Below, in pieces: positions 26,447-35,230 of a DNA stretch of 64,000 nucleotides. The notes below the pieces were generated by a model. That model did no database searches and was not told the DNA's origin. It saw nothing but the letters and a program-made list of their open reading frames with translations. Numbering within the stretch: the first letter of the stretch is position 1; every line of letters begins with the position of its first letter. The stretch spans positions 1 to 64,000 of the forward strand of contig JABJCP010000001.1 in assembly GCA_018668595.1 (NCBI GenBank), written 5' to 3'. The DNA is from Candidatus Woesearchaeota archaeon. GTDB lineage: Archaea > Nanobdellota > Nanobdellia > Woesearchaeales > UBA11576. Position numbers and translations under genes: made by a program.

Positions 26447-27817
26447 ATGAACCAACTAGCCAAAAAGTCAGACAATCCCCTCCCTAAAGAAATTTTCAAA
26501 AAAGGTTTAGAACTTCATCATTATGCAAATACTGCATATCCTCTTAATGGAACAAAAGTTTTCAAACCATTTAGAACTCCCAATAACGAAATTAATCAAG
26601 CAGCAACAGATACATGGCAAAAAGTAGATGAGCTTGGACTTTACATCCACATTCCGTTTTGTAAAAAGCGTTGTCTTTATTGCGAATACACAGTTCTTCC
26701 AGAAAACACAGAAGAACTTCACGAAAATTATGTTCAGCTAGTTCTTAAAGAAATAAGTTTATACAAGCAGTTGATACAAAATAAAAAAACAGTCGGACTA
26801 GATATTGGCGGAGGCACACCAACAGCTCTTTCTCTTAAAAACATAGATAATCTAGTCTCTGCTGTTTTAAAAAACCAAATTCTCGACGAAAAATTCGACA
26901 TCAGCATTGAAACTACTCCATACATTGCAGCAACAGAACCTGAAAAAATTAAACAACTAAAACAAATAGGAATTAATAGAATTAGTATGGGTGTTCAAAG
27001 CATCGACCCAAAAATTTTAGAGGAAGTTGGAAGAATAGATAATAAAACAAAAATTCTAAAACAAGCAACAGAAAATATAAGAAATGCAGATTTCAAAAGA
27101 TTTAATGTCGATATAATGTACGGTTTTGCAAATCAATCGATAGAAAGTTGGCTTGCAACAGTTCAATTTACAGTTGATCTTGATCCTGAATACATAACAT
27201 TTTACAGAAACCGCTATAAAGGAACTAGAATAGAACATGATTCTAAAATAGTTACTCTCGACGAAGTAAACCGCCAATATGACCTAGCATTTGATTTTTT
27301 AGCAACTAAAGGATACAAAGAAAACTTTGGAAAAAATACATTTAGTAAAGTTAAAGGAGATCCAGGAACAAGTGCTTACTTAACAAAAAGAGTAATTGAA
27401 GGAACACCCTATCTTGGACTAGGACTTGGAGCACAAAGTTTTTCTGATACAATTCTTAGTTATAACTTAGGTGCTGCTTCAAAAAAATTAAACAAGTATC
27501 AAGAAAGATTAAACAATAATCAATTTCCATTGCAAGATATTTATCAAATTCCAACAGATGAAGTTATGGCAAAAACGATTTGCGTTTCATTTTACTTTGG
27601 ATATATAAACAAACAGAGTTTCAAAAAAAAATTTAATGAAAATCTAGAAAACATATTCAAAGAAGAAGTAAATTTTCTAACAGAAAATAATCTCATGGAA
27701 CATGATGGAGATTTATTTAAATTAACAAAAAAAGGAAAGGATAATCTTACCGGAATTATTCCCCTGTTCTACTCAAATAGATCAAAATTAAATCTATTAA
27801 ATTACCAACCAAAATAA
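26447..27817 (+). CDS. HemN/HemW-like radical SAM protein
   Basis: 456 aa. The radical SAM cluster motif is HIPFCKKRCLYCEY (CxxxCxxC, ~residue 72). It is followed by LDIGGGTPTAL (SAM-binding GGGTP), SIETTPY, NRISMGVQSID and the FNVDIMYGF segment, all typical of the coproporphyrinogen-dehydrogenase-like group. The C-terminal 150 residues carry a winged-helix-like HemN domain (LTKKGKDNLTG). No other haem biosynthesis gene is seen nearby. It may be a haem chaperone (HemW) or another radical enzyme. GCGGAGAG precedes the ATG. Confidence 0.85.
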   Translation: MNQLAKKSDNPLPKEIFKKGLELHHYANTAYPLNGTKVFKPFRTPNNEINQAATDTWQKVDELGLYIHIPFCKKRCLYCEYTVLPENTEELHENYVQLVLKEISLYKQLIQNKKTVGLDIGGGTPTALSLKNIDNLVSAVLKNQILDEKFDISIETTPYIAATEPEKIKQLKQIGINRISMGVQSIDPKILEEVGRIDNKTKILKQATENIRNADFKRFNVDIMYGFANQSIESWLATVQFTVDLDPEYITFYRNRYKGTRIEHDSKIVTLDEVNRQYDLAFDFLATKGYKENFGKNTFSKVKGDPGTSAYLTKRVIEGTPYLGLGLGAQSFSDTILSYNLGAASKKLNKYQERLNNNQFPLQDIYQIPTDEVMAKTICVSFYFGYINKQSFKKKFNENLENIFKEEVNFLTENNLMEHDGDLFKLTKKGKDNLTGIIPLFYSNRSKLNLLNYQPK

Positions 27818-27867
27818 TAAAAAACTATAAAAACAATAAACCAAAATAACTAAAATATGCGATAAAT

Positions 27868-28668
27868 ATGAAAAACTTAGACCTTGAATTAAAAATTGTA
27901 AAAGAATTAGCATTAAGAGTAGGACATATACTCACAACTAAACAAAAGTCTAAACTAGAAGTTTTTCTAAAAAATGATGGTAGTTCTGTTACAAACATTG
28001 ACAGAGAAATTTCTCAACTTATCTCAAAAGAATTAAAAAACCAATTTCCAACTTATGGAATTTTAGATGAAGAAATTAATGCAGAAACAAAAAATGATGA
28101 AAGATTCGATAATGATTTTTGTTGGTTTATTGATCCTCTTGATGGAACAATTAGCTACATTAAAAATCAAGATACTTACGGAGTGTTTATTGGACTCACC
28201 CACAAACTAAAACCAGTCCTAGGAGTGACTTATCAACCTAACTTAGGTGAACTTTGTTATGCAACAAAATCAAATGGCGCATACATTGAAAAAAATAATC
28301 AAAAACAAATATTAACCGTAAACAAAAATACAGAAATTCACACTCTAACAAGTTATTTTCGTAATGATCCTGAGTTAAATAAATTATTAAATAAAATTAA
28401 TCCTAAAACTACAACTCCTATGCCTAGTTCTCTTAAAACAATAGAAGTTGCTAAAGGAAATTATAATTTATCGATTTGTCCACGAGAAAGTTACATGAAT
28501 TTATGGGATTTTTGTGCTCCTCAAATAATTTTAGAAGAAGCAGGAGGAAAAATTACAGATTTATGTGGAAATCTAATTGATTATGCTGGATGTATAATAA
28601 ACAAAAAAGGAGCTCTTGCTTCGAATGGAATAATTCATGAGAATATAATATACAAATTAAAGAACTAA
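27868..28668 (+). CDS. Inositol monophosphatase family phosphatase
   Basis: 266 aa, full family length. Metal-site motifs are DEE at ~71-73 (LDEEINAE), FIDPLDGTISYI (DPxDGT, ~88-98) and LWDFCAPQIILEEAGG (WDxxAxxxIxxEAGG, ~211-226). These define the lithium-sensitive phosphatase superfamily, which acts on inositol phosphates, fructose bisphosphate or 3'-phosphoadenosine phosphates. CysQ-like 3',5'-bisphosphate nucleotidase is as likely as inositol phosphatase. It follows the HemN-like gene by 50 bp on the same strand. Confidence 0.87.
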   Translation: MKNLDLELKIVKELALRVGHILTTKQKSKLEVFLKNDGSSVTNIDREISQLISKELKNQFPTYGILDEEINAETKNDERFDNDFCWFIDPLDGTISYIKNQDTYGVFIGLTHKLKPVLGVTYQPNLGELCYATKSNGAYIEKNNQKQILTVNKNTEIHTLTSYFRNDPELNKLLNKINPKTTTPMPSSLKTIEVAKGNYNLSICPRESYMNLWDFCAPQIILEEAGGKITDLCGNLIDYAGCIINKKGALASNGIIHENIIYKLKN

Positions 28669-28673
28669 AAAAA

Positions 28674-30386
28674 TTAACCTTTTCTTTCAAAATCAACCAT
28701 TAATCCCTCGTGCACCTTCTGTTCTTTTTTTAAAACTTGTTCATACGCCACAAGATTATGACTAATTGCATCTAAGTTTTGTTTGTAAACTGGATAAGCA
28801 TCTAAATAATCAATCATAAGTTTTACTCTTTTTTGTACTAATTCTAACTGCGTCATAAAAAAAGGAGTTCCTGAAATCAATTCGTGAAGAGATACTGGCC
28901 AGGCACATTTTGGATCTCCGATTTTATTTTCTTTGTAAAGAGGAATCAAATAATTTATGTATCTTTCACTACACATTTCTAACAAATCAGATGCGCGCAA
29001 TATTTTTTGAAGTTCTACATCTAGATCTTCTCTAAAAGAATCTCCTCTAACTCTCGTTGAACTAATTACATTTTGTATTGATTTAATCAATTCATCAAAT
29101 AAACCAATTCCGAGAGATTCAATTTCTTTTCTAAAATGACTTAAATATTTTTTTGCATGTTTTGCAGATCTTATTTCATGACCGTCATGATACATTGAAC
29201 TTAAGTATCCAGGTGCAGAGTGTCTAAAATGTTCAGTGAAATAACCCACATCATGAAGTATTGCTGCACTCATCACAATAAAAAAATCTACCAAGTTCAC
29301 AGATTTATGAATTCTTTGATATTTAATAAAAATTCTTAATGTTGTTATTGTTACTTGTGACACATGTTCGATTCCATGATAAGGAGAATCACATTTGTGA
29401 ACATATTCTTGCCTAATTAGTTTTATTAAATTGTATAATATATTAATACATTTTTTTACGTCTTCAACAGAGTTTCTTTGTATGAACAATCTATCACCAA
29501 CTAATCTTTTGCTCTCCCTTAAAAATGTTTTTTCAGAACATTTATAATTTATATCCAAAGATCTCGCTTTTCTGAAACTAACCCCATATTCGGCTAACTT
29601 CACATGCACAATTTTTTGAAAATTTATTTCATGATCCTGCAGCAAAGGAGTTAATGATTTATTTACTCTATCATGTCTTTCTAAGTAAGTCAATATTTTT
29701 ATCAAGTGGTATGTTCTATTCAAAACATATTCTACTTGACTAGATAATAGATCAGAATATTTTTGTTCCTTAAGTCTCAGGCTAATTATTTCTGTTTTTA
29801 CAATACTTTGTAAGTCTGAAATGGAACTTATTTTTTTAAGAAATGCTGTGACAAATCCAGATAATTTTTTCCTGAGATTATACATGTGTTTAAAATCAAA
29901 TTCAATTTCACATATTAATGATCTAACAAGACGGTTTGCTTTCATCAAATCAATATCCGAATCAAGAGCTTCTAGTTTTTGTGTTTCTTCAATAACTGAT
30001 CTTGCAAACGCCATATCATCAAATGTTTTTTGAAAAAATAACTGATGACCCATCTTTGAAGATTGAAATTTTTCTTTCTTCAAATTTGTATGAATTTTTT
30101 TTGTCGCAGATTTTATTGCATTTAATACATTTAGCAATTGATCAAATTTAACTTCACCATCTATTAATTTAGAGAATTCAATTATTCTAGTTTGAGTTTT
30201 TTTTAGTTTCTGAATTTCATTATATTCGTATTGATCTATTATTCCTTCACATAATTCAATAAGCCCCATAACTCTTCTGACTACAGCTTCATTCAATACT
30301 TCATCTTTAAGAATGTCTTTTAAGTCTTTTGACCGACCCGCTAATTTTTGTTTTAATTCCTTCTGACTTAGTTTTGTAAGTCCCAT
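28674..30386 (-). CDS. HD-domain phosphohydrolase with long helical N-terminus
   Basis: 570 aa. An N-terminal helical region of about 330 residues (LKKTQTRIIEFSKL, LRKKLSGFVTAFL) precedes an HD domain. The HD domain has YHGIEHVSQV, SAAILHDVGYF (the HD dyad, ~375), a downstream HEIRSAKHAKKYL and a final RASDLLEM Asp. These residues form the metal site of nucleotide or cyclic-nucleotide phosphohydrolases. The substrate cannot be told. GAGGTAT precedes the ATG. It converges tail to tail with the phosphatase gene, 5 bp apart. Confidence 0.83.
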   Translation of the reverse strand: MGLTKLSQKELKQKLAGRSKDLKDILKDEVLNEAVVRRVMGLIELCEGIIDQYEYNEIQKLKKTQTRIIEFSKLIDGEVKFDQLLNVLNAIKSATKKIHTNLKKEKFQSSKMGHQLFFQKTFDDMAFARSVIEETQKLEALDSDIDLMKANRLVRSLICEIEFDFKHMYNLRKKLSGFVTAFLKKISSISDLQSIVKTEIISLRLKEQKYSDLLSSQVEYVLNRTYHLIKILTYLERHDRVNKSLTPLLQDHEINFQKIVHVKLAEYGVSFRKARSLDINYKCSEKTFLRESKRLVGDRLFIQRNSVEDVKKCINILYNLIKLIRQEYVHKCDSPYHGIEHVSQVTITTLRIFIKYQRIHKSVNLVDFFIVMSAAILHDVGYFTEHFRHSAPGYLSSMYHDGHEIRSAKHAKKYLSHFRKEIESLGIGLFDELIKSIQNVISSTRVRGDSFREDLDVELQKILRASDLLEMCSERYINYLIPLYKENKIGDPKCAWPVSLHELISGTPFFMTQLELVQKRVKLMIDYLDAYPVYKQNLDAISHNLVAYEQVLKKEQKVHEGLMVDFERKG

Positions 30387-30513
30387 CTATATACCTCTTT
30401 TAACAGCACTCGCAAATATTTAACAAAGCGCACCAATTTTGTTTTAATATTTAATTTAATATTTATCTTAATTTTTGTCTTAATATATCTTAATATATAG
30501 AGTATTATTTTTA

Positions 30514-31140
30514 TTATTTAAATATTTTTCCCGTTTCTAAGTACCAAAGATATAAATCTAGCTCTGCTTGATTCAATCTTGATTTTGTTCCAAGAAGGTC
30601 CAATCCTTTTTCAATTTCTAAATATTGTTTTGGAGTTATTGTTTTTGGTCGCTCAACCAAACCGCATTCAACAAGAATATCTATTATGTGAAAATCAAGT
30701 ATTGCTAAATCTTTGTATCCTATGTTTCTCAAAAAGTGACTTGCTTCTTTGTATCCAATTCCTTTTACATTTTTTACAATCCATTCGCGAAGTTCAAAAC
30801 TATTTTCGAATTTTTTCAATACATTACGCAAATTATCTTTATGCTTACGCGCTTGCACAATATATTTTGCTCGAACATTAGGAAATCTGTGTCCTAGCGC
30901 ACGTAATTTTTTTGCGAGCTGCAATTCAGACAATGTAACAAATCTATCTCCAATCACTTTCTGAATCTCTATACTTTTTTCTGCTTGAAAATTTGCAGTT
31001 AGAAGACAAAAACATAATTCTTTAAAAAGTGTTTTATTATTTCCTCGACCTAATTTTTCAAATTCAGATATTCTAGAATCTACTATTTTTTTAATATTTG
31101 ATTTTTTCAATTTGTTCAATTCAGATAATATTTGTTTCAT
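30514..31140 (-). CDS. N-glycosylase/DNA lyase, Ogg2 type
   Basis: 208 aa, the normal length of archaeal Ogg2. The helix-hairpin-helix NVKGIGYKEASHFLRNIG (~residues 122-139) holds the catalytic Lys. AILDFHIIDIL (~147-157) supplies the conserved Asp. It removes 8-oxoguanine from DNA and cleaves the strand (established for the family). The N-terminal CFCLLTANFQAEKS segment matches the same family. It stands alone between the HD gene and the redox cluster. Confidence 0.88.
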   Translation of the reverse strand: MKQILSELNKLKKSNIKKIVDSRISEFEKLGRGNNKTLFKELCFCLLTANFQAEKSIEIQKVIGDRFVTLSELQLAKKLRALGHRFPNVRAKYIVQARKHKDNLRNVLKKFENSFELREWIVKNVKGIGYKEASHFLRNIGYKDLAILDFHIIDILVECGLVERPKTITPKQYLEIEKGLDLLGTKSRLNQAELDLYLWYLETGKIFK

Positions 31141-31192
31141 TTTTTATCTGTTCTTATCTATTCTTATCTTTTAGTTTATATTGACTTAAAAT

Positions 31193-31777
31193 TTATTTTT
31201 TATTTAACAAATACTTAATAGAAAACATTTTTTTAAAGTAGGGCAAGTGCCAAAGTATATGAAAAATAGATATTATAGTCATTGCAATTCCTGCTTCAAC
31301 ATGCCAATATAACATATTAAATGGAAGAGTTAAACTCCATCCTGTATTGATTCTAATAACTAATAATATTCCCAAAAAACAAGATACAATAAATGTTATT
31401 AACAATAAAAAGTTCCAAAGCATTCTATGTTTAACAACAGATATTATTTTTTTCTTTGATAACAAATGAGAAATTAAATATGCGACTAATAAAACCAAAG
31501 ATATGGGCAGGAGATTATAAATTCTTTTTGAAAATAACTGTTTTTGAGTAGTCTCTGCCAAATTAGATTCAACAGATTCAAATTCAAGTTGAGATTCAGC
31601 TTCTAAAGAATGATCACATATATGATCTCCCTCTTCATCAACAAATGCTCCACATTTTCCGTCGCAATCTTCTTCTCCAAATGGACATTCAATTCCACTT
31701 ACAGTTGTAGATAAAAGTAACAAAATAAATAAAAATAAAATAAAAAATATATTAAAAAAACGATTCATATCAAACAC
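31193..31777 (-). CDS. Membrane protein with Cys/Asp-rich luminal loop and histidine-bearing helices
   Basis: 194 aa. An N-terminal signal or anchor helix (residues ~5-28) is followed by an acidic loop with five cysteines (ECPFGEEDCDGKCG, then HICDH). Three more membrane helices follow at ~85-105, ~118-142 and ~152-178. The last has HVEAG and HILWH, histidines spaced as in haem-b binding membrane proteins (DUF4405-like). It sits just downstream of desulfoferrodoxin in the same direction, so an electron-transfer role is plausible but inferred. Confidence 0.72.
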   Translation of the reverse strand: MFDMNRFFNIFFILFLFILLLLSTTVSGIECPFGEEDCDGKCGAFVDEEGDHICDHSLEAESQLEFESVESNLAETTQKQLFSKRIYNLLPISLVLLVAYLISHLLSKKKIISVVKHRMLWNFLLLITFIVSCFLGILLVIRINTGWSLTLPFNMLYWHVEAGIAMTIISIFHILWHLPYFKKMFSIKYLLNKK

Positions 31778-32158
31778 CTAATTATCTGCTTTCCAGTGTC
31801 CATGCAGGTTACAAAATTCTCTTGCAATTACTTTTTCTGCTTTAACACAGAATTCTGCTTCTGGAGCATCACCAGGTTTCAAAAACTTCCTATACACTTG
31901 ACCATCTGCAATTAATTCAATCCATTCAATCAGATGTTCTTCTTCCATCGGGTGCGTTACACTCCCAACTTTTACTAAAAATCCATTTTCTGTTTTTTCT
32001 ATTACTGGCACGTGTTTTTCTGTTGCTGCATCTACTGTATTTTCTTCAAGTAATTTCATTGGTTGCCCACAGCATACTAATTGTCCTGCACCTGTATGAG
32101 TTACTTCAACAATATTTCCACAAATATCGCATTTGTAAATTTGATTAAGTTCTGTCAT
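31778..32158 (-). CDS. Desulfoferrodoxin (superoxide reductase)
   Basis: 126 aa. The start is the ATG at 32158, preceded by AGGTGA; a GTG at 32167 lies in the ribosome site. Centre I has YKCDICGN and LVCCGQPM (four Cys). Centre II has EKHVPVI, THPM..EEHLIEW and EFCNLHGHW (histidines plus Cys ligating the catalytic iron). It reduces superoxide to hydrogen peroxide in the cytoplasm. It is part of a minus-strand redox group with two rubrerythrins, which can remove the peroxide formed. Confidence 0.92.
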   Translation of the reverse strand: MTELNQIYKCDICGNIVEVTHTGAGQLVCCGQPMKLLEENTVDAATEKHVPVIEKTENGFLVKVGSVTHPMEEEHLIEWIELIADGQVYRKFLKPGDAPEAEFCVKAEKVIAREFCNLHGHWKADN

Positions 32159-32223
32159 TAGTTTCACCTCATAAACATAAATTCACATTAAACATAAATT
32201 CACATCAAACACAATTAAAACAA

Positions 32224-32748
32224 TTAATTCATTCTTTCTGCGTCAAGTTCAAGATGATCTTGTTCAATTTGAACTAATGCTCCAAATAATTGTTTTAGTC
32301 TCGGATGTTCTGATTCTTGTGCTGCTTTTTTGTAAAATTCTATTGCTCTTGATTCTCTTTCGCTTGCTTCTTTTAGATTATCTTTATTTTCTATCGAGCA
32401 ACTCTCGTCTAATTTAGGCAAATCTTCTGATTTTAGTTTTAATATTTTTCGCCAAATTGATGCGTGTTCTGCTTCTATTTTTTTCAAAGCTTTAAAGAGT
32501 TGTGCACTTTCTGGATCATTTGTTTTTGCTGCAGCACATGCATAAAATGATGAATTTGAAAGTTCTACTTGCAATGCATGTTCTGCATTAGCTCGATCTT
32601 GCTCTGTTAGTTCTACATCAAATGTTTCTGCATAATCTTTTGCTTCTATAATAAAATTTTGAAATGCTCCACAAAATGGACATCTTGATGGTGCTGCGAG
32701 TCCCACATACGGATCACCACATATTTTACATCTTAAAAGTTTTATCAT
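32224..32748 (-). CDS. Rubrerythrin with N-terminal rubredoxin domain
   Basis: 174 aa. The rubredoxin-like knuckles come first (LRCKICGDPY, SRCPFCGAF), the reverse of the classical domain order. A four-helix ferritin-like domain follows with ExxH di-iron motifs (NAEHALQVE, KIEAEHASIW, ASERESRAIEFY, QIEQDHLELD). It is likely to reduce hydrogen peroxide. GAGGTGA stands ahead of the ATG. It lies between desulfoferrodoxin and the second rubrerythrin. Confidence 0.9.
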   Translation of the reverse strand: MIKLLRCKICGDPYVGLAAPSRCPFCGAFQNFIIEAKDYAETFDVELTEQDRANAEHALQVELSNSSFYACAAAKTNDPESAQLFKALKKIEAEHASIWRKILKLKSEDLPKLDESCSIENKDNLKEASERESRAIEFYKKAAQESEHPRLKQLFGALVQIEQDHLELDAERMN

Positions 32749-32867
32749 TTAATCACCTCATAGTATTATATATTAATTAACAAAAAAATAAATGAATTTG
32801 AAAAATTTAAACAAAAAATCAAACAAAAAGGTAAATAAAAAATTAAGTAAAAAATTAAATTTTAAAA

Positions 32868-33452
32868 TCAGTAATTTTCACATTTCTTTTCAAAATAACT
32901 CGTCGGGTGTCCGCAACTTGGACATTTTTCTGGCGCTTCTTCTCCATCAAAAAAATATCCACATTTTCTACAAGCCCAGGAAACTTTTTCTGATTTTTTA
33001 AAAACAGTTCCATTTTCAAGTTGTTCTAAAAGTTTTTTATACCTTTCTTCGTGATGCATTTCTGCTTTTGCAATTGCAAGTAATCTTTGTGCAATTTCAA
33101 GATAACCTTCTTCTTCTGCAACTTTTGCAAATTCAGGATACATACTTGTGTGCTCATGATTTTCTCCACCAATTGCAGTTTTTAAGTTTTCAATAGTTGT
33201 CCCCATAATTGTTGGAACTCCTGCATCAATACTTAGTTCAGATAAATCTTCTTCGCTTTTTTCTTTTAGTTGATTAATTAATCTAAACAACCACTTTGCG
33301 TGTTCACATTCTTGCTCAGCTGTAAGTGTAAATATTTCTGAGATTTTTTCATATCCTTCTTTTTTTGCTATTTTTGCATAAAAAGTATATCTATTTCTTG
33401 CTTGACTTTCACCCGCAAATGCTTTTGCTAAATTTTGTATTGTTTTATTCAT
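32868..33452 (-). CDS. Rubrerythrin (classical order)
   Basis: 194 aa. A ferritin-like domain comes first ([34 protein letters not shown], giving the Glu/His di-iron ligands), then a C-terminal rubredoxin ([21 protein letters not shown]). It is a peroxide-reducing protein of anaerobes. A GGGGGAG ribosome site precedes the ATG. The upstream region holds an AACCA-n10-TGGTT inverted repeat, a possible operator. Confidence 0.92.
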   Translation of the reverse strand: MNKTIQNLAKAFAGESQARNRYTFYAKIAKKEGYEKISEIFTLTAEQECEHAKWLFRLINQLKEKSEEDLSELSIDAGVPTIMGTTIENLKTAIGGENHEHTSMYPEFAKVAEEEGYLEIAQRLLAIAKAEMHHEERYKKLLEQLENGTVFKKSEKVSWACRKCGYFFDGEEAPEKCPSCGHPTSYFEKKCENY

Positions 33453-33501
33453 TAGAATACTCCCCCTTTGTTTTTGTAAATCATTACTTAAACATTATAT
33501 T

Positions 33502-33521
33502 AACCAGTATCAAAATTGGTT
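33502..33521. promoter_or_regulatory. Inverted repeat AACCA-n10-TGGTT near the rubrerythrin promoter
   Basis: Five-base arms separated by ten bases lie just downstream of the minus-strand TATA-like AATATAAAAAG (complement of about 33524-33534) that serves the rubrerythrin gene. The size fits an HTH-dimer site. The regulator is unknown. Confidence 0.4.
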
Positions 33522-33598
33522 CTTTTTATATTTTGTCATTTTAAAATATGCCCTGCCCAACAACAATATTTATAATTAACAAAGATTTAACAAAAACT

Positions 33599-33973
33599 AT
33601 GACATTTAAAATAATCAATAAACAAGATATTAAACCTATACAAGATCCTTGCGGAGAACTTCGAGAATTATATCATTCTGATAATTTAAGCATTGCACAT
33701 GATATTGCATACAGAGATGCTAGAAAACATATGCATAAAAAAATGGAAGAAGTGTATTATGTTGAAAAAGGAGAAGGGCAAATAGTTGTAGGTGAAACAA
33801 CATACAATATTACTGCAGGAGACACAATCCCTATTCCTCTTAACACCTGGCATTATCTTAAAATAATACAGGGAAAGCAATTAGAAGTTCTGGTAATAAC
33901 TCATCCAAAGTATGATCCTGATGATGTACATTTCGAAGAAAGCAGTTCTCAACCAAGCTCTGGATCAAATTAA
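33599..33973 (+). CDS. Cupin-fold protein
   Basis: 124 aa from the ATG at 33599. This start is favoured because AATATTTATAATT (about 33566-33578) lies 25-30 bp ahead, as for a leaderless mRNA; a longer frame from 33548 would start upstream of that box. Cupin motif 1 appears as KHMHKKMEEVYYVEKGEG (His, Glu) and motif 2 as GDTIPIPLNTWHYLK (His). It is probably a small metal-binding enzyme or sugar-binding protein. The C-terminal ten residues are Ser-rich. Confidence 0.82.
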   Translation: MTFKIINKQDIKPIQDPCGELRELYHSDNLSIAHDIAYRDARKHMHKKMEEVYYVEKGEGQIVVGETTYNITAGDTIPIPLNTWHYLKIIQGKQLEVLVITHPKYDPDDVHFEESSSQPSSGSN

Positions 33974-33990
33974 ACAATTCAAAACAGTCA

Positions 33991-34011
33991 GTTATGCATA
34001 ACATTTATAAA
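33991..34011 (+). promoter_or_regulatory. rpoL promoter with 12-bp palindrome
   Basis: The perfect palindrome GTTATGCATAAC (33991-34002) abuts the TATA box TTTATAAA (34004-34011). Its arms GTTATG/CATAAC also form the ends of the 22-bp palindrome at 18128-18149, so the same regulator may bind both (inference). Confidence 0.5.
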
Positions 34012-34100
34012 TGGGTGCATAATTCTCAATACTCGATTATAGCTTAATATTTAGCTTAGTAACAATTTAACAACAATATAACATTTAAAGGTGGTATTTT

Positions 34101-34379
34101 ATGGAAATCGATATTCTTGAAGAATCAAAAAACAGGCTTGTTTTTGAGCTTAATGGAGAAAGTCATGGTATTTGTAATGCTCTAAAAAAACAATTATGGC
34201 AAACTAAAGGTGTTAAACTTGCAGGATATACTATTACACACCCATTAGTTGGAGCACCTAGAATAATTATAGAAACTGAATCTAAACTTGATCCAAAAAA
34301 AGCAGTTGCTGAAGCATGCAAACAAATAAAAAAAGATATTGATGCTTTTGAAAAGAAATTTGTTAAAGAAGTCAAATAA
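34101..34379 (+). CDS. rpoL: DNA-directed RNA polymerase subunit L (Rpb11-like)
   Basis: 92 aa, family length. The sequence has the characteristic NRLVFELNGESHGICNALKK start of the alpha-like dimerisation fold and GYTITHPLVGAPRIIIET in the middle. It pairs with subunit D in assembly of the archaeal polymerase core. AAGGTGG precedes the ATG by 6 bases. The AMMECR1 gene follows on the same strand. Confidence 0.92.
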   Translation: MEIDILEESKNRLVFELNGESHGICNALKKQLWQTKGVKLAGYTITHPLVGAPRIIIETESKLDPKKAVAEACKQIKKDIDAFEKKFVKEVK

Positions 34380-34392
34380 TTATTTTTTTAAA

Positions 34393-34947
34393 ATGTTATC
34401 TGATGATGAGGGGAAAAAACTCATCAGTTATGCTAGAAATTCTATTAAATCTAAATTCAAAAAAGATAATACTAACTCCAATATAGATATTAATGGTTTT
34501 GATTCTAAACAAGGTTGTTTTGTTTCATTACATAAACAGGGAGAACTTAGAGGATGTATTGGTTTTCCAGAACCTGTTCTTCCATTAAAAGATGCTATTT
34601 TTGAAGCTGCACAATCTGCAGCATTTAATGATCCTAGATTTTCTCCTATAACAGAATCTGAATTAGATGAAATTGAACTTGAGATTAGTGTTCTTACTGT
34701 TCCAAAACTAATAAAAACAAAAAGTCCTGAAGAATATCTAAATAAAATCAAAATTGGAGAAGATGGTTTAATTATCAGAACTAATTTTTCATCAGGATTA
34801 CTATTACCTCAAGTTTTTACAGAATATAATTGCACTCCAAAAGATGCTTTAGAAATGTTATGTGAAAAAGCAGGACTAAGCAAAGATTCTTGGAAAGATG
34901 CTGATTCGAAAATATTTAAATTTCAAGCACAAATATTTAGTGAGTAA
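34393..34947 (+). CDS. AMMECR1 domain protein
   Basis: 184 aa from the ATG at 34393. An upstream frame start at 34339 would overlap rpoL by 41 bp. It has the family hallmark GELRGCIGFPEP (LRGCIG) at ~55-66 and AAQSAAFNDPRFSP. The C-terminal ends with LLLPQVFTEYNCTPKDALEMLCEKAGL-type sequence, with W(KDA). The fold is conserved from archaea to humans. Archaeal members are implicated with radical SAM and MEMO partners, but the chemistry here is not evident. Confidence 0.88.
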   Translation: MLSDDEGKKLISYARNSIKSKFKKDNTNSNIDINGFDSKQGCFVSLHKQGELRGCIGFPEPVLPLKDAIFEAAQSAAFNDPRFSPITESELDEIELEISVLTVPKLIKTKSPEEYLNKIKIGEDGLIIRTNFSSGLLLPQVFTEYNCTPKDALEMLCEKAGLSKDSWKDADSKIFKFQAQIFSE

Positions 34948-35230
34948 ACAAAACAACAACATAATCAAAAAAATTAATGTTCGTCACCGCCAACTAATGG
35001 CACAACATCAACAGTACTGCCTTGGCATCTAGTTGAATGCACAGCATTCAATTATGTCAAAACGAAGTTTTGATGAAGTCGGCGACGAGCAAAGCGAGTT
35101 GCTGATTGAAAACAGAAAATTGAGTGATTCATGCAACCCAATTTTCGAAATGTGAAATTCATAGAATTTTACAATGTGCCTCAGTACTGTAAAAATAAAA
35201 AAACCAAAGAATCAATTAATTCCAAAAAAA
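34948..35230. other. Structured non-coding stretch between AMMECR1 and the transglutaminase-like gene
   Basis: About 280 bp, less AT-rich than its surroundings. It contains three clear hairpins: TTGAATGC-aca-GCATTCAA (about 35034-35052), CAAAAC-gaa-GTTTTG (about 35059-35073), and GTTGC...GCAAC (about 35099-35137). A CGAGCAAAGCGAG segment resembles the GC-rich parts of the intergenic repeats at 43-58 kb. It may be an untranslated RNA or a decayed repeat. No ORF was found. Confidence 0.45.
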
